A stretch of 64,000 bases of DNA from Hyphomicrobiaceae bacterium. Its GTDB lineage: Bacteria; Pseudomonadota; Alphaproteobacteria; Rhizobiales; Hyphomicrobiaceae. How positions within the stretch are numbered: position 1 is the first letter of the stretch; every line of letters begins with the position of its first letter. Of the stretch, positions 1 to 9,077 are shown one piece after another. Both the position numbers and the translations under genes were made by a program. The notes beneath the pieces were generated by a model. The model worked only from the letters and a program-made list of their open reading frames with translations. It searched no databases and was not told the DNA's origin. The DNA is taken from assembly GCA_022842785.1 (NCBI GenBank), contig JALHOW010000002.1, positions 62,001 to 126,000 of the forward strand, in the 5' to 3' direction.

Positions 1-116
1 GGCTCATCGACGCCGGCCATGCGCACGTGGCTGTTGAAGTCGCAATACGGGCATTTGGACGCGCAGAACGGCCAATGGACATAGACGCCAAAGCCTGGGT
101 TTGCGGAGTTACCCAT
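1..116 (-). CDS. hemW: HemW-type radical SAM protein (partial, N-terminus only)
   Basis: Only the first 38 codons lie in the window; the frame runs off at position 1. The N-terminus reads [20 protein letters not shown], which carries the CxxxCxxC motif that binds the radical-SAM [4Fe-4S] cluster, in the form with a Phe after the last Cys that is typical of HemW/HemN-like proteins. HemW is known as a heme chaperone related to coproporphyrinogen dehydrogenase. The start codon (114-116) overlaps the end of rdgB by 8 bases, so the two are probably translationally coupled. An rdgB-hemW order is common in alphaproteobacteria. The assignment rests on a short piece, but the motif is specific. Confidence 0.85.
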   Translation of the reverse strand, partial: MGNSANPGFGVYVHWPFCASKCPYCDFNSHVRMAGVDE

Positions 117-732
117 CGCGTTTGTCCATCAGGGCTGCAACGAAGAGCGCGAACGCACGGGCGCGATGGCTGATGGCGTGCTTAGCCTCCGCCTCCATCT
201 CGCCGAAGGTCAACTCCTCGCCGTCGGCCAGGAACATCGGATCATAGCCGAAGCCCTTCTCGCCGCGCGGCGGCCAGACGAGATGACCGAAGACCTTGCC
301 CTCGAACACTTCCGTCTCGCCGTCGGGCCACGCGAGGCAAAGCGCAGCAGTGAAATTCGCGCGACGACTATCGGGATCGCGTGCGAGTTTCTCTTCGAGT
401 TCGCGCTCGACGCGCTGCATGGCAAAGTTGAAGTCCTTGGACGGTCCAGCCCAGCGCGCCGAATATACGCCCGGATCACCGCCAAGGGCTTCCACTTCCA
501 GCCCCGAGTCGTCGGAGAGCGCGGGCAGACCGCTCGCCTTGGCGCTGTGCAGCGCCTTCAGCCGCGCATTGCCAGCAAAAGTCGTCTCGGTCTCCTCGGG
601 CTCGCTGATGTCGAGTTCGCCGGCCGAAATCGCGCTCATGCCATAGGGGCGAATGAGATCGTTGATCTCGCGGATCTTGCCGGGGTTGTGGCTGGCGACG
701 ACGAGCCGCGTGCCGGGAACGAGTTTGCGCAT
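109..732 (-). CDS. rdgB: Non-canonical purine NTP pyrophosphatase, RdgB/HAM1 family
   Basis: A cytosolic enzyme of 207 residues, normal for the family. It hydrolyses dITP, ITP and XTP to monophosphates and so keeps deaminated purines out of nucleic acids. The phosphate-binding signature SHNPGK is at residues 14-19, the acidic SDDSGLEV motif at about 73-80, and the C-terminal SHRARA motif is present. It lies upstream of hemW in the same orientation with an 8-base overlap, and follows a VOC-family gene with an 11-base gap. There is nothing unusual in length or composition. Confidence 0.95.
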   Translation of the reverse strand: MRKLVPGTRLVVASHNPGKIREINDLIRPYGMSAISAGELDISEPEETETTFAGNARLKALHSAKASGLPALSDDSGLEVEALGGDPGVYSARWAGPSKDFNFAMQRVERELEEKLARDPDSRRANFTAALCLAWPDGETEVFEGKVFGHLVWPPRGEKGFGYDPMFLADGEELTFGEMEAEAKHAISHRARAFALFVAALMDKRDG

Positions 733-743
733 CAGCCCAATCC

Positions 744-1184
744 TTAAGAATCCAGTCCCCAGATTTTAGGTTCGGCGAACTCGAGACAGTTGCCCGCGGG
801 GTCGCGGAAGTAGATGGAGCGACCGCCACTCGGCCACACGAAATCGGCTTCAATGGCAACGCCGGCGGCTTCGAGGCGGCGCTTCCAGTCGTCGATCTCG
901 TCGCGGTTCGCGCGGAAGCAGACATGCCCCTCGCCGGTCGCGCCATGAGGCGGCACAGGAAGCTTTGCGTTCTCGGGCGGCGGCACCACTGTCGCCTTCG
1001 GATTGAAGATCAGCAGCACCTGATCGCCGCAGCGATAGAAGAGCTGGCGCCCCGCGAGCTTGGAGAAAGGCACCATGCCGAGCACGTCTGCGTAGAAGCT
1101 CTCCGTCGCGTCGAGATCGGCCGCGTACATGACGGTCTCGAGAATGCCGGACGGTGGTGCCTTGTCTCGCGCGTTCTCTGGCAT
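744..1184 (-). CDS. VOC (glyoxalase/bleomycin-resistance) family protein
   Basis: This is a 146-residue single-module vicinal-oxygen-chelate protein. It shows the family pattern: an N-terminal strand followed by [12 protein letters not shown], a central GHVCFR, and a C-terminal [12 protein letters not shown] that holds the usual metal-ligand Glu. Such proteins are small metal-dependent lyases, isomerases or dioxygenases. The usual first-strand His ligand is not obvious (the position reads VMYAADLD), so metal binding may differ from glyoxalase I. It lies between argG (26-base gap upstream) and rdgB (11-base gap downstream) on the same strand, and may be read together with them. The substrate cannot be told from the sequence. 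Confidence 0.8.
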   Translation of the reverse strand: MPENARDKAPPSGILETVMYAADLDATESFYADVLGMVPFSKLAGRQLFYRCGDQVLLIFNPKATVVPPPENAKLPVPPHGATGEGHVCFRANRDEIDDWKRRLEAAGVAIEADFVWPSGGRSIYFRDPAGNCLEFAEPKIWGLDS

Positions 1185-1210
1185 GGGGCGGTCCCCGATT
1201 TCAAAACTCC

Positions 1211-2449
<1,239 letters not shown>

Positions 2450-2586
2450 GGCAGCTCGACCTTTCGGGCGCGGACAATCATTGCGCCCCGGCGGGGAGGC
2501 GCGTTTGCGGCGGCACTATAGGCAGCGGCGCGGCCACCGCAAGGGCTGCTGCCCGCCGGCAAGTTAACGGCATAGCCTAGGATGGT

Positions 2587-2877
2587 TCACCCTGGCGTTC
2601 GCGGAGGGTGTTTCCTGAGCGACGGGCTGCACGCCAAAACCTCGGCGAACCACAGCACATGTGCCTCGGCAGCCTTGTAGGCCTCCTCCGACGAAGCATA
2701 GGCCTTCCCGGAAAAGTACTGCACCGGTGTCCATGCTCCGCCATCCTCGACGTCGCGCCTAAACTCCTCGAAGCCGAACGTGAGATCGGGGCGGTAGAAC
2801 ACGTCGACGCATCTGTTGCGCTCGCCATTCTCGACGCTCGCGAAGACCACCCATGACTTGTCGATGCGCTGCGACAT
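2587..2877 (-). CDS. Hypothetical protein (96 aa)
   Basis: A small acidic cytosolic protein with no signal peptide or membrane segment. It is rich in aromatic residues (SWVVFAS, FYRPDLTFGFEEFRRDVED, WTPVQYFSGKAYASSEEAYKAA), which suggests a compact globular fold. I do not recognise the family. It starts 28 bases after the stop of the dedA-like gene on the same strand, so the two may be co-transcribed. The C-terminal tail is basic and proline-rich and may be less conserved. The coding call rests on a plausible amino-acid composition and on the close spacing. Confidence 0.6.
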   Translation of the reverse strand: MSQRIDKSWVVFASVENGERNRCVDVFYRPDLTFGFEEFRRDVEDGGAWTPVQYFSGKAYASSEEAYKAAEAHVLWFAEVLACSPSLRKHPPRTPG

Positions 2878-2905
2878 TTCTTACGCGGCACTCTACGGCG
2901 GCCGA

Positions 2906-3457
2906 TCAACCGCCGCCGCCGAAGGACTGGCGAAACCAATTCAGGCCCTGCCCTATGACGTCACCGAACATGAGCAGCACGAACGCCCAGAGAAAGGCCG
3001 AGGACCAGTTGGCGAGCTGGAATTTCCCCTTCGGCATCTCGACGATGCCGGCAACCAGCGGCACGGAGGCCCTGAGCGGCCCGGAGAAGCGGCCGAGAAC
3101 GACAGCCCAGGCGCCGTACTTCTCGAAGAAGGCGTGCCCCTTGGGAAGAAGATCCGGGTAGTTCCGCAGGGGCCACATGCGCGCGATCTGCTCGTGGTAG
3201 TGCTGCCCGAGCCAATACGAGACCCAGTCGCCGAGCGCGGCGCCGACAGCGGCCATGGTCAGGATGAACCAGAAATCGAGGCCGCCACTCGCACCGATAA
3301 GCGTGCCGATGGTCACCAGGATGGCCCAGAAGGGGAGAACGAGCGAGATGAACGCCATGGACTCGCCGAACGCGAGCACGAACACAACCGGCCCCGCCCA
3401 CGCCTTGTGCTCTTTCACGAACGCAATGATGGCGTCCGCATAGGCTTCCAGTCCCAT
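2906..3457 (-). CDS. DedA family membrane protein
   Basis: An inner-membrane protein of 183 residues, slightly short for the family. DedA/Tvp38 proteins include the bacterial undecaprenyl-phosphate and phosphatidylethanolamine flippases. Family motifs are present: GAALGDWVSYWLGQ near residues 85-98, and FFEKYGAWAVVLGRFSGPLR near 125-144, including the conserved Arg before the G-P turn. Hydrophobic stretches near residues 20-60, 75-95, 125-150 and at the C-terminal end fit the re-entrant topology. The start is ATG at 3455-3457. A hypothetical gene follows 28 bases downstream. The particular substrate is not known. Confidence 0.85.
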   Translation of the reverse strand: MGLEAYADAIIAFVKEHKAWAGPVVFVLAFGESMAFISLVLPFWAILVTIGTLIGASGGLDFWFILTMAAVGAALGDWVSYWLGQHYHEQIARMWPLRNYPDLLPKGHAFFEKYGAWAVVLGRFSGPLRASVPLVAGIVEMPKGKFQLANWSSAFLWAFVLLMFGDVIGQGLNWFRQSFGGGG

Positions 3458-3588
3458 TCACCCTCCCGAAGCAAACAGCGGCCTCCCGCGGCATTCGCCT
3501 GGGGAGGCTCGCGAGCGTGTACAGGCTTGCAGGTTCAAGCTCAAGCGTTCGCGATGTCGCTAGGATAGGTGGGAAGTAGCTTCGTGGC

Positions 3589-4053
3589 TCACGCCCGCAC
3601 CCGACAACCACGTCGGCGAATCTCGGTGCCAAGCTCTTTCGAGACCTCGGCCGCGAGCATCGTGCCGCGCGACTTCTGTGCCGGGCTGAGACCGCCAGAA
3701 TACGGTCCGTTCAATGCCGAAGGTGCTCCATCGGCTTCACGCTTGCCATGCGCAAGCTCGTCGCAACTGAGCTCGCGCTTGCGGCTGCGGAAGGCGAAGA
3801 GCCGTACGCCCGCTGCGTAGGAGTGCGCGTTCGCCGGCTCTCGTATCCAGCTCCGTTTGGGATCAGCCAGCATCCGCTTGAGGGCGGCGCCCCGCGCCTC
3901 CACGCATGGCGGACTATCGTCGACACAATCCGCGCTTGGCTGGGCCGTGGCTGCGGTTTCCAGGTTGATCGCTGCACAGGAGCCAAGGACGGTGCCAAGG
4001 ACAAGCATCGAGACTGGAATAAAAATGCGCCCGAACGGGCGGCGCGCAATCAT
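3589..4053 (-). CDS. Putative lipoprotein of unknown function (154 aa)
   Basis: The N-terminus has a basic start, a hydrophobic core (FIPVSMLVLGTVLG) and a Cys in a lipobox-like LGSC at residues 22-25, so it is probably exported and lipidated. The mature part contains further Cys residues (DCVDDSPPC, LSCDE and GCRVRA at the end), which may form disulfides in the periplasm. I do not recognise the family. It stands alone on the minus strand, with the dedA-like gene 131 bases downstream and a divergent quinone oxidoreductase upstream. The coding call depends on the signal sequence. Confidence 0.6.
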   Translation of the reverse strand: MIARRPFGRIFIPVSMLVLGTVLGSCAAINLETAATAQPSADCVDDSPPCVEARGAALKRMLADPKRSWIREPANAHSYAAGVRLFAFRSRKRELSCDELAHGKREADGAPSALNGPYSGGLSPAQKSRGTMLAAEVSKELGTEIRRRGCRVRA

Positions 4054-4241
4054 GCAGGGTCCTCGTGTGTAGGGTACGCGTGGACTAACTGAAGCCTTAG
4101 AAATACGGCCATCTGATCACCGACCGACGCCGAAATACCACAAATCAGTAACCGGAGTACTGGAATTCGGGCTAAGGTGCCCATCAGGCACACAATATGC
4201 CCCAACACCAAACCTCATCCAATTCAGGGAGCACGCACCTC

Positions 4242-5213
4242 ATGGCTCATGCCATTCGAGTTCACCAGCACGGCGGCGCCGACGCGCTCAAGTACGAAAC
4301 CGTAGAGGTCGGCGCTCCCGGCGCCGGTCAGGTGAAGCTCAAGCAACACGCGATCGGTGTCAACTTCATCGACGTTTACCAGCGCACGGGCCTCTATCTG
4401 CAGACGCTGCCCTTCTCGCCGGGCAACGAAGGCGCTGGCGAAGTCACGGAAGTCGGCTCCGGCGTCACTGATCTCAAGGTCGGCGATCGAGTTGCCTATG
4501 CTGGCGCGATCGGCGCCTATGCCAGCGAGCGCCTCGCACCTGCCGACAAGCTCGTGAAGCTTCCCGACGCGATCTCGTACGAGACGGGCGCAGCCATGAT
4601 GCTGCAGGGCATGACCGTGCAGTACCTGCTGCGCCGGACCTACAAAGTCGGCGCGGACACGACGCTGCTCATGCACGCTGCTGCCGGCGGCATCGGCCTC
4701 ATCGCCTGCCAGTGGGCGAAGCACCTCGGCGCGACGATCATCGGCACGGCCAGCTCGGAAGAGAAGTGCGCGCTCGCCAAGTCGGCCGGCGCCACGCACA
4801 CGATCAACTACAAGACGGAGAACTTCGTCGAGCGCGTGAACGCGATCACCGGCGGCAAGAAGTGCGATGTCGTCTATGACTCGATCGGCAAGGACACGTT
4901 CCCCGCTTCGCTCGACTGCTTGAAGCCGCTCGGCCTGTTCGTGACCTTCGGCAATGCCTCTGGCCCGATCGATGCCTTCAATGCCGGCATTCTCGCGGCG
5001 AAGGGCTCGCTCTACATGACGCGGCCGACGCTCAACACCTACACGGCTACGCGCGCCGACCTTGTCGCAACGGCGAAGGATCTCTTCGACGTCGTCGCTT
5101 CGGGCGCCGTGAAGATCAACGTCAATCACAAGTACGCGCTGAAGGACGCAGCCCAGGCGCACAACGATCTCGAAGGCCGCAAGACCACGGGCTCGATCAT
5201 CCTGTTGCCTTGA
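4242..5213 (+). CDS. NADPH:quinone oxidoreductase, zinc-independent MDR family
   Basis: A cytosolic protein of 323 residues of the medium-chain dehydrogenase/reductase superfamily. It has the quinone-oxidoreductase marker LHAAAGGIGLIACQWAK (Rossmann dinucleotide site) and lacks the Cys/His zinc ligands of alcohol dehydrogenases. The N-terminal GroES-like domain (residues 1-120, with GNEGAGEV) and the C-terminal segment DLEGRKTTGSIILLP match bacterial Qor. An ATG 45 bases upstream is in frame, but the usual QOR N-terminus (MAHAIRVHQHGG) begins at 4242. A tandem palindromic repeat begins 7 bases after the stop and a factor-independent terminator follows. Confidence 0.9.
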   Translation: MAHAIRVHQHGGADALKYETVEVGAPGAGQVKLKQHAIGVNFIDVYQRTGLYLQTLPFSPGNEGAGEVTEVGSGVTDLKVGDRVAYAGAIGAYASERLAPADKLVKLPDAISYETGAAMMLQGMTVQYLLRRTYKVGADTTLLMHAAAGGIGLIACQWAKHLGATIIGTASSEEKCALAKSAGATHTINYKTENFVERVNAITGGKKCDVVYDSIGKDTFPASLDCLKPLGLFVTFGNASGPIDAFNAGILAAKGSLYMTRPTLNTYTATRADLVATAKDLFDVVASGAVKINVNHKYALKDAAQAHNDLEGRKTTGSIILLP

Positions 5214-5220
5214 TTTTTCT

Positions 5221-5355
5221 TTGCCGCGGGCTGCTGGGAAGAGGTGCTTCGCAACCTCGCCGTAGTGCTATGCCCGCGGCGGAGCACTCTTACTTGCCGC
5301 GGGCTGCTGGGAAGAGGTGCTTCGCAACCACTTCGTAGTGCTATGCCCGCGGCGA
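5221..5355 (+). repeat. Tandem pair of 62-nt palindromic 3'-end repeats (family A)
   Basis: There are two nearly identical copies, at 5221-5282 and 5294-5355, with a 73-base period. Each is bounded by GCCGCGGGC ... GCCCGCGGC, a perfect 9-bp inverted repeat. It encloses CTGGGAAGAGGTGCTTCGCA and a smaller inner hairpin, GAGGTG/CAACCTC. The copies differ only near the middle. The first copy starts 7 bases after the qor stop codon. Related copies lie at 13770, 25552 and, as a variant, 62590, in the same orientation and also just behind stop codons. Confidence 0.9.
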
Positions 5356-5378
5356 CCACATCGACAGGACAGAGCAAG

Positions 5379-5410
5379 AGGCCGTGGGCTCGATCCGCGG
5401 CCTTTCTTTA
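5379..5410 (+). terminator. Factor-independent terminator after qor
   Basis: AGGCCGTGG (5379-5387) and CCGCGGCCT (5395-5403) form a 9-bp stem with one G-T pair, followed by TTCTTTA. It ends the qor transcript behind the tandem repeats and reaches the stop of the convergent methyltransferase gene. Confidence 0.7.
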
Positions 5411-6184
5411 TGGGCACGCAACGATAAGACGCAGCGAACCGTCGAACTCGGGCGCGGTGCGCAAGTACCCATGCTTGCGATCCCAGACGCCGGACACGAG
5501 ATCATCGCGCAGGTGCTTCACATAATCCGACGCCGTATCCTCACTCACGAAGCTCCACGCCGAACAGGCAAGGCGCGCCGCAGGATCGAGCAAACGCTCC
5601 GGCCGGCCGTAGTAGGCTTCGTTGAAACCATCGCGGCACATGAGCGGGATCGGCACCGGCACGATCTCCGTCGTACCGCCCAGCACCGTCGCCATGCGAT
5701 CGAGCGCGGGATAGCGACGCGCCTCGGCGGCGAGCACATCCGGCGCATAGTCGTTCAGCCAGAAGCGCTGCACGAGATCGGGATCGCAGGAGAGTACGAT
5801 CACCGGCCCGCGCGCAACGCGGCGCATCTCACGAAGCCCATCCTCCAGCCGCGTCCACTGATGCACGGAGAAGGTCGTCATCGCGGCGTCGAAATGCCCG
5901 TCCGGGAACGGCAGTCGCTCGGCGACGGCATCGATGGCAGTCGCGAGGTGGGCAGGACGCTGCGCGCGCATGGATGCGGAAGGTTCGACGGGTGCCACGT
6001 CGCGATCGGTCGGCTCATATGAGCCCGCGCCAGCGCCGACATTCAGAACCGACCGCGCATCGCCGAGCGCCTGCGCGATGAGTGCGGCGATGGCTGGCTC
6101 GGGCTGACGGAAACTCGCATAACCGCGTCCGATGCTGCCGTAGTCGGCGTCACCTGCGCTGCCATCGGCCTTTCGGTCAGCCAT
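5408..6184 (-). CDS. Class I SAM-dependent methyltransferase
   Basis: A 258-residue cytosolic enzyme with the Methyltransf_11 pattern. Motif I is VLNVGAGAGSYEP, there is an acidic/Ser segment after strand 2 (VEPSASM), motif III is LPFPDGHFDAAMTTFSVHQW, and a LREMRRVARGPVIVLS segment follows. The N-terminal DYGSIGRGYASFRQPEP is typical of this group. The substrate is unknown. The frame is open for 144 bases upstream, but that part crosses the nuoE stop and a hairpin, so ATG 6182-6184 is chosen. It lies downstream of nuoE on the same strand, separated by two overlapping inverted repeats that may control read-through or ribosome access. Confidence 0.85.
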   Translation of the reverse strand: MADRKADGSAGDADYGSIGRGYASFRQPEPAIAALIAQALGDARSVLNVGAGAGSYEPTDRDVAPVEPSASMRAQRPAHLATAIDAVAERLPFPDGHFDAAMTTFSVHQWTRLEDGLREMRRVARGPVIVLSCDPDLVQRFWLNDYAPDVLAAEARRYPALDRMATVLGGTTEIVPVPIPLMCRDGFNEAYYGRPERLLDPAARLACSAWSFVSEDTASDYVKHLRDDLVSGVWDRKHGYLRTAPEFDGSLRLIVACP

Positions 6185-6189
6185 TCCCG

Positions 6190-6220
6190 CCCCAAAACAT
6201 TTGGGGCGCCGAAGCGCCCC
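6190..6220 (-). promoter_or_regulatory. Two mutually exclusive hairpins between nuoE and the methyltransferase
   Basis: Read on the minus strand, GGGGCGC-TTCG-GCGCCCC (6220-6203) forms a 7-bp stem with a stable UUCG loop, followed by AAATGTTTT. This resembles a terminator for nuoE. The last four C residues of that stem also pair with a downstream GGGG: CCCCAAA-TGT-TTTGGGG (6206-6190). This second hairpin ends six bases before the start codon of the methyltransferase gene and covers part of its G-rich ribosome-binding region. The two hairpins cannot form together. Confidence 0.6.
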
Positions 6221-6224
6221 GCAT

Positions 6225-6830
6225 TCACACTTTTTCTTTGAGCGTGGTTGGGCCACCGATCGGTGCTGAAGCCTGCCGGCCGATCTGCGAACCGGGCTTG
6301 GGCGGCTTGCCGGCGGCATAACCGTCAAGCACCTTCTCGAAGAGCTCAGGCGTCAGATCCTCGTACGTGTCCTTGAAGATCTGCACCATCGGCGCATTCG
6401 CGCAGCTTCCAAGACACTCGACCTCCTCCCACGAGAAATTACCGTCCTCGGAAAGATGGTGCGGATCGTGGTGGATGCGATGCTTGCAGACCTCCTTGAT
6501 GGCCTCCGAGCCGCGCAGCATGCACGGAGTCGTCCCGCACACCTGGACGTGGGCCTTCTTACCCACCGGCGAGAGCTGGAACATCGTATAGAAGGTCGCG
6601 ATCTCGTAGACGCGGATGTACGCCATGCCGAGCATGTCGGCGATGTAGCGGATGGCCGGTTCGGGAAGCCAGTTGTCGTGCTGCTCCTGCGCCCGCCAGA
6701 GCAGCGGGATCACGGCCGACGCTTGCTTGCCCGCCGGATAGCGGCGGATCACCTCTTCGGCCCAGGCGAGATTCTCCGGCGTGAAGTCGAAGGATACCGG
6801 CTGATCGGGATGCAGTCTGCGGACGGACAT
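6225..6830 (-). CDS. nuoE: NADH-quinone oxidoreductase subunit E (24 kDa)
   Basis: A 201-residue subunit of the NADH-oxidising arm of respiratory complex I. It carries a [2Fe-2S] cluster (N1a). The four ligands are visible: C98 and C103 in CGTTPC, C139 and C143 in CLGSC. The helical N-terminal domain (FTPENLAWAEEVIRRYP, PLLWRAQEQ) and the C-terminal tail KPPKPGSQIGRQ match alphaproteobacterial complex I NuoE. It is less like the formate-dehydrogenase gamma or HoxE homologues. No nuoD upstream and no nuoF downstream: the neighbours are a small membrane protein and a methyltransferase. Either the nuo genes are split in this genome or this is a second copy. Confidence 0.92.
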   Translation of the reverse strand: MSVRRLHPDQPVSFDFTPENLAWAEEVIRRYPAGKQASAVIPLLWRAQEQHDNWLPEPAIRYIADMLGMAYIRVYEIATFYTMFQLSPVGKKAHVQVCGTTPCMLRGSEAIKEVCKHRIHHDPHHLSEDGNFSWEEVECLGSCANAPMVQIFKDTYEDLTPELFEKVLDGYAAGKPPKPGSQIGRQASAPIGGPTTLKEKV

Positions 6831-6956
6831 GGAATTCCTGCTCGACGGTCGCTAGGTGCAAAGCGGAACGGTGATGCCATGTCGGCGCGCATTGAGCAAT
6901 GGTCACGCCGCCGCGGCAGGCATGCTCCCGCTCCCGCGATGCCCCTCCGGCGCGCC

Positions 6957-7298
6957 TCAGCTCGTGCCGAGGGCCCATCCGGCCATCGTGAGCACCGCGG
7001 CCACTGGTGCGAGCAGCAGGGCACTTTGTGCCCCGATTTTCAGCAGGAGCATCCAGACGAACGCGCCGACAAGACCGAGCAGCAGCACGAGCGGCAGCGC
7101 GGCACCACCGAGCGAAACGGCCGATATCAGTGCAATGCCGCCGGCGCAGAGGCCGATCAGGCGCGGCAGGATCGGCCGCTCGGCCTGCCAGGCTCCCATG
7201 GGCCAGGAATTCTGGAGCGCGACCCAGCGATAGGAGGCAAGCGACAGGCCCCAGGCAAAAGCTGCAACCGTAAGCACGAACATCAATGCGCTGGACAT
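6957..7298 (-). CDS. Small integral membrane protein (113 aa), unknown function
   Basis: The protein is almost wholly hydrophobic, with three to four probable transmembrane helices: residues 1-25, 45-65, 66-88 and 92-111. The loop between the first two contains a Trp/Arg-rich segment (YRWVALQNSWPMGAWQAERP). I do not recognise the family. Start ATG 7296-7298 is chosen because it opens directly on the first hydrophobic helix; the frame is open further upstream but is Arg-rich and non-protein-like there. It lies 126 bases upstream of nuoE on the same strand, but nothing in it suggests a complex I subunit. Confidence 0.6.
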   Translation of the reverse strand: MSSALMFVLTVAAFAWGLSLASYRWVALQNSWPMGAWQAERPILPRLIGLCAGGIALISAVSLGGAALPLVLLLGLVGAFVWMLLLKIGAQSALLLAPVAAVLTMAGWALGTS

Positions 7299-7781
7299 GT
7301 ACGTTCTCCGACTCGCACTCCGAACCTTGCTCCACCGAACACGGCACGGGGCCCTTGGCGGCCGTGACATCGGTCGCGCCCCGGACATTCCACCGTTAGT
7401 CCCCCAAAGTGATAAGTCCGCGCACGTGCGACGTCGCCTGCAGCGCCCGAAGCCCCTGTGGATAACTCCTCGTCCGTGGCAGATCGGGCCCAACGTGGCA
7501 AGAGGGCGCCGAGCACCCTCGAAGGCGCCATCAAGCTGCGATTACGCGGACTGATGATCCCACATAATAATTATTATTCAAATACATAGATCGAATTTCT
7601 CATCGAAGGCAGTGCCATTGAACCAGCGTTTCCCACGCACCACCAACGTTTCTTACTGTGTCCCTTGCGCAACCCTCGTCCGCGCCCGTGCGGTTTGAAT
7701 GCCTCGGCAGCACCAACGAGGCCTGACTTTCGCGTAAACCATACTAGTCTCGGTGCGATCCCATCTCGAGGTTCGTGAGCG
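7299..7781. other. 483-bp intergenic region with a DnaA-box match and an AT-rich palindrome
   Basis: This is the divergent upstream region of the small membrane-protein gene (minus) and the EipA-type gene (plus). It holds one perfect DnaA-box sequence, TGTGGATAA at 7457-7465, and a 14-bp perfect palindrome ATAATAATTATTAT at 7564-7577 within a short AT-rich island (7560-7600) in otherwise GC-rich DNA. No open frame here looks coding. Promoters for both flanking genes are expected, but none could be placed with confidence. Confidence 0.6.
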
Positions 7782-9068
7782 ATGCTCAACCGTATGCTGA
7801 CCGCCCTTCTCGCGACCGCAGCCCTTTCCGGGCCTGCTTTCGCGCAGGCGCAAAGTTGCGGTCCGGATAGATTCTCGAAGGTAGTGGATGATGCGGCGGC
7901 TAGCCTGCGTCGGCATAGCGGCGAGACGCAGCCGCGCATTCAGGCAGGCATTGCCAAGCTGAAGGCGCGTTACGGCTGGCGCGACGATGAGCAGGCCGAC
8001 CGCGCCCGCGAACTGCTGGCCGACGCGGAGACCGAGGCGCTCGACCACAAAGGCGCGCAGCTCCTCGCGACGCTCGACCGCATTTCGGAGGATGGATCGC
8101 GACATCCCGGCGACTGCGCAAAGCTCGCCGAATTGCGCGCCACAGCATCCGCACTTTCGACCACGGTCCGCCAGAAGAGCGATCTTGTGCTGCGGCGGAT
8201 CGATCATGCCCTGACATTGCCGGCGGGCGAGCGCCCGCTGAAGCAGCCCGAAGCCGCTCTGACACGCGCGCCATCGCTTAGTACTATGCCGCGCGACGGC
8301 ATGACCGCGCGGCCGATCGAAGTCGCGCGCCAGGACGAGACCACAGCAGCGGCGGCTACGAACCTGCCATGGACGGCTCCGTGGGCAGCGCCACTGGTAC
8401 CACCACCGCCCGCCGAGGCGCCGGTCGGTCAATGGACCGTGACCACGACACCGCAAGCAGCCGATCCGCCGGTCGCTGCCGTGCCGCCGCTACCTGTTCC
8501 TCGCCGCGTCGCGGCCATTACGCCCTCGGTGGCTCCCATTCCGCCATCGGCCAAGGTGGGTGCGCCCAAGCCAGTGCCGACCACCGACACGTATTCAATG
8601 GATGAGATCAAGACCGCGGCACGCGGCGGTCTTCCCAATTGGTCGGCGAATGTCGCGAGCGTCATCGAACACGCGTTCTCGAACTATGGCCGGCCCACGG
8701 CCTATGTCATCGGCGAAGAGGGCGGTGGCGCCTTCATTGCAGGCGTGCGCTATGGCAGCGGCAAGCTCTATATGAAGGGCAAGCCAGTCGGGAAGGTTTA
8801 CTGGCACGGCCCGTCCGTCGGCTACGATTTCGGCGCCGCCGGCTCGCAGACGCTGTTCCTCATCTACGGCATGCGCGAAGCGCGGGACATCTACCGGGGC
8901 TTCTCCGGCATCGATGGCGCTGCTTACTTCATCGGCGGCGCGGGCATTACGTTCCTCAACAATGAGGAAATCATCATGGCACCGATCCGCACGGGGTTCG
9001 GCTTCCGGCTCGGCGCCAGCGTCGGCTACATCCGCTTCGCCTCGAAGCCGACGTGGAATCCCTTCTGA
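7782..9068 (+). CDS. Periplasmic DUF1134 (EipA-type) protein with long N-terminal extension
   Basis: A 428-residue exported protein. A signal peptide (residues 1-21, ending AFA-QA) is followed by a charged helical region (about 25-150) and a Pro/Ala-rich linker (about 190-265). The C-terminal DUF1134 domain (about 272-428) begins at YSMDEIKTAARGG and contains YGRPTAYVIGEEGGGAF, KVYWHGPSVGYDFG and FLIYGMREARDIYRGF. EipA of Brucella is a DUF1134 protein needed for envelope integrity. It is about 200 residues long, so this protein carries some 200 extra residues before the domain. It probably acts in envelope maintenance, with the helical part as a spacer or partner-binding arm. It stands alone and converges on the next gene with a 9-base gap. 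Confidence 0.85.
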   Translation: MLNRMLTALLATAALSGPAFAQAQSCGPDRFSKVVDDAAASLRRHSGETQPRIQAGIAKLKARYGWRDDEQADRARELLADAETEALDHKGAQLLATLDRISEDGSRHPGDCAKLAELRATASALSTTVRQKSDLVLRRIDHALTLPAGERPLKQPEAALTRAPSLSTMPRDGMTARPIEVARQDETTAAAATNLPWTAPWAAPLVPPPPAEAPVGQWTVTTTPQAADPPVAAVPPLPVPRRVAAITPSVAPIPPSAKVGAPKPVPTTDTYSMDEIKTAARGGLPNWSANVASVIEHAFSNYGRPTAYVIGEEGGGAFIAGVRYGSGKLYMKGKPVGKVYWHGPSVGYDFGAAGSQTLFLIYGMREARDIYRGFSGIDGAAYFIGGAGITFLNNEEIIMAPIRTGFGFRLGASVGYIRFASKPTWNPF

Positions 9069-9077
9069 CGATCCAAG

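Noticed and set aside
7457-7600. Replication origin
   Set aside because: Only one DnaA-box match and a short AT-rich patch are present. No cluster of boxes and no origin-typical neighbours were seen.
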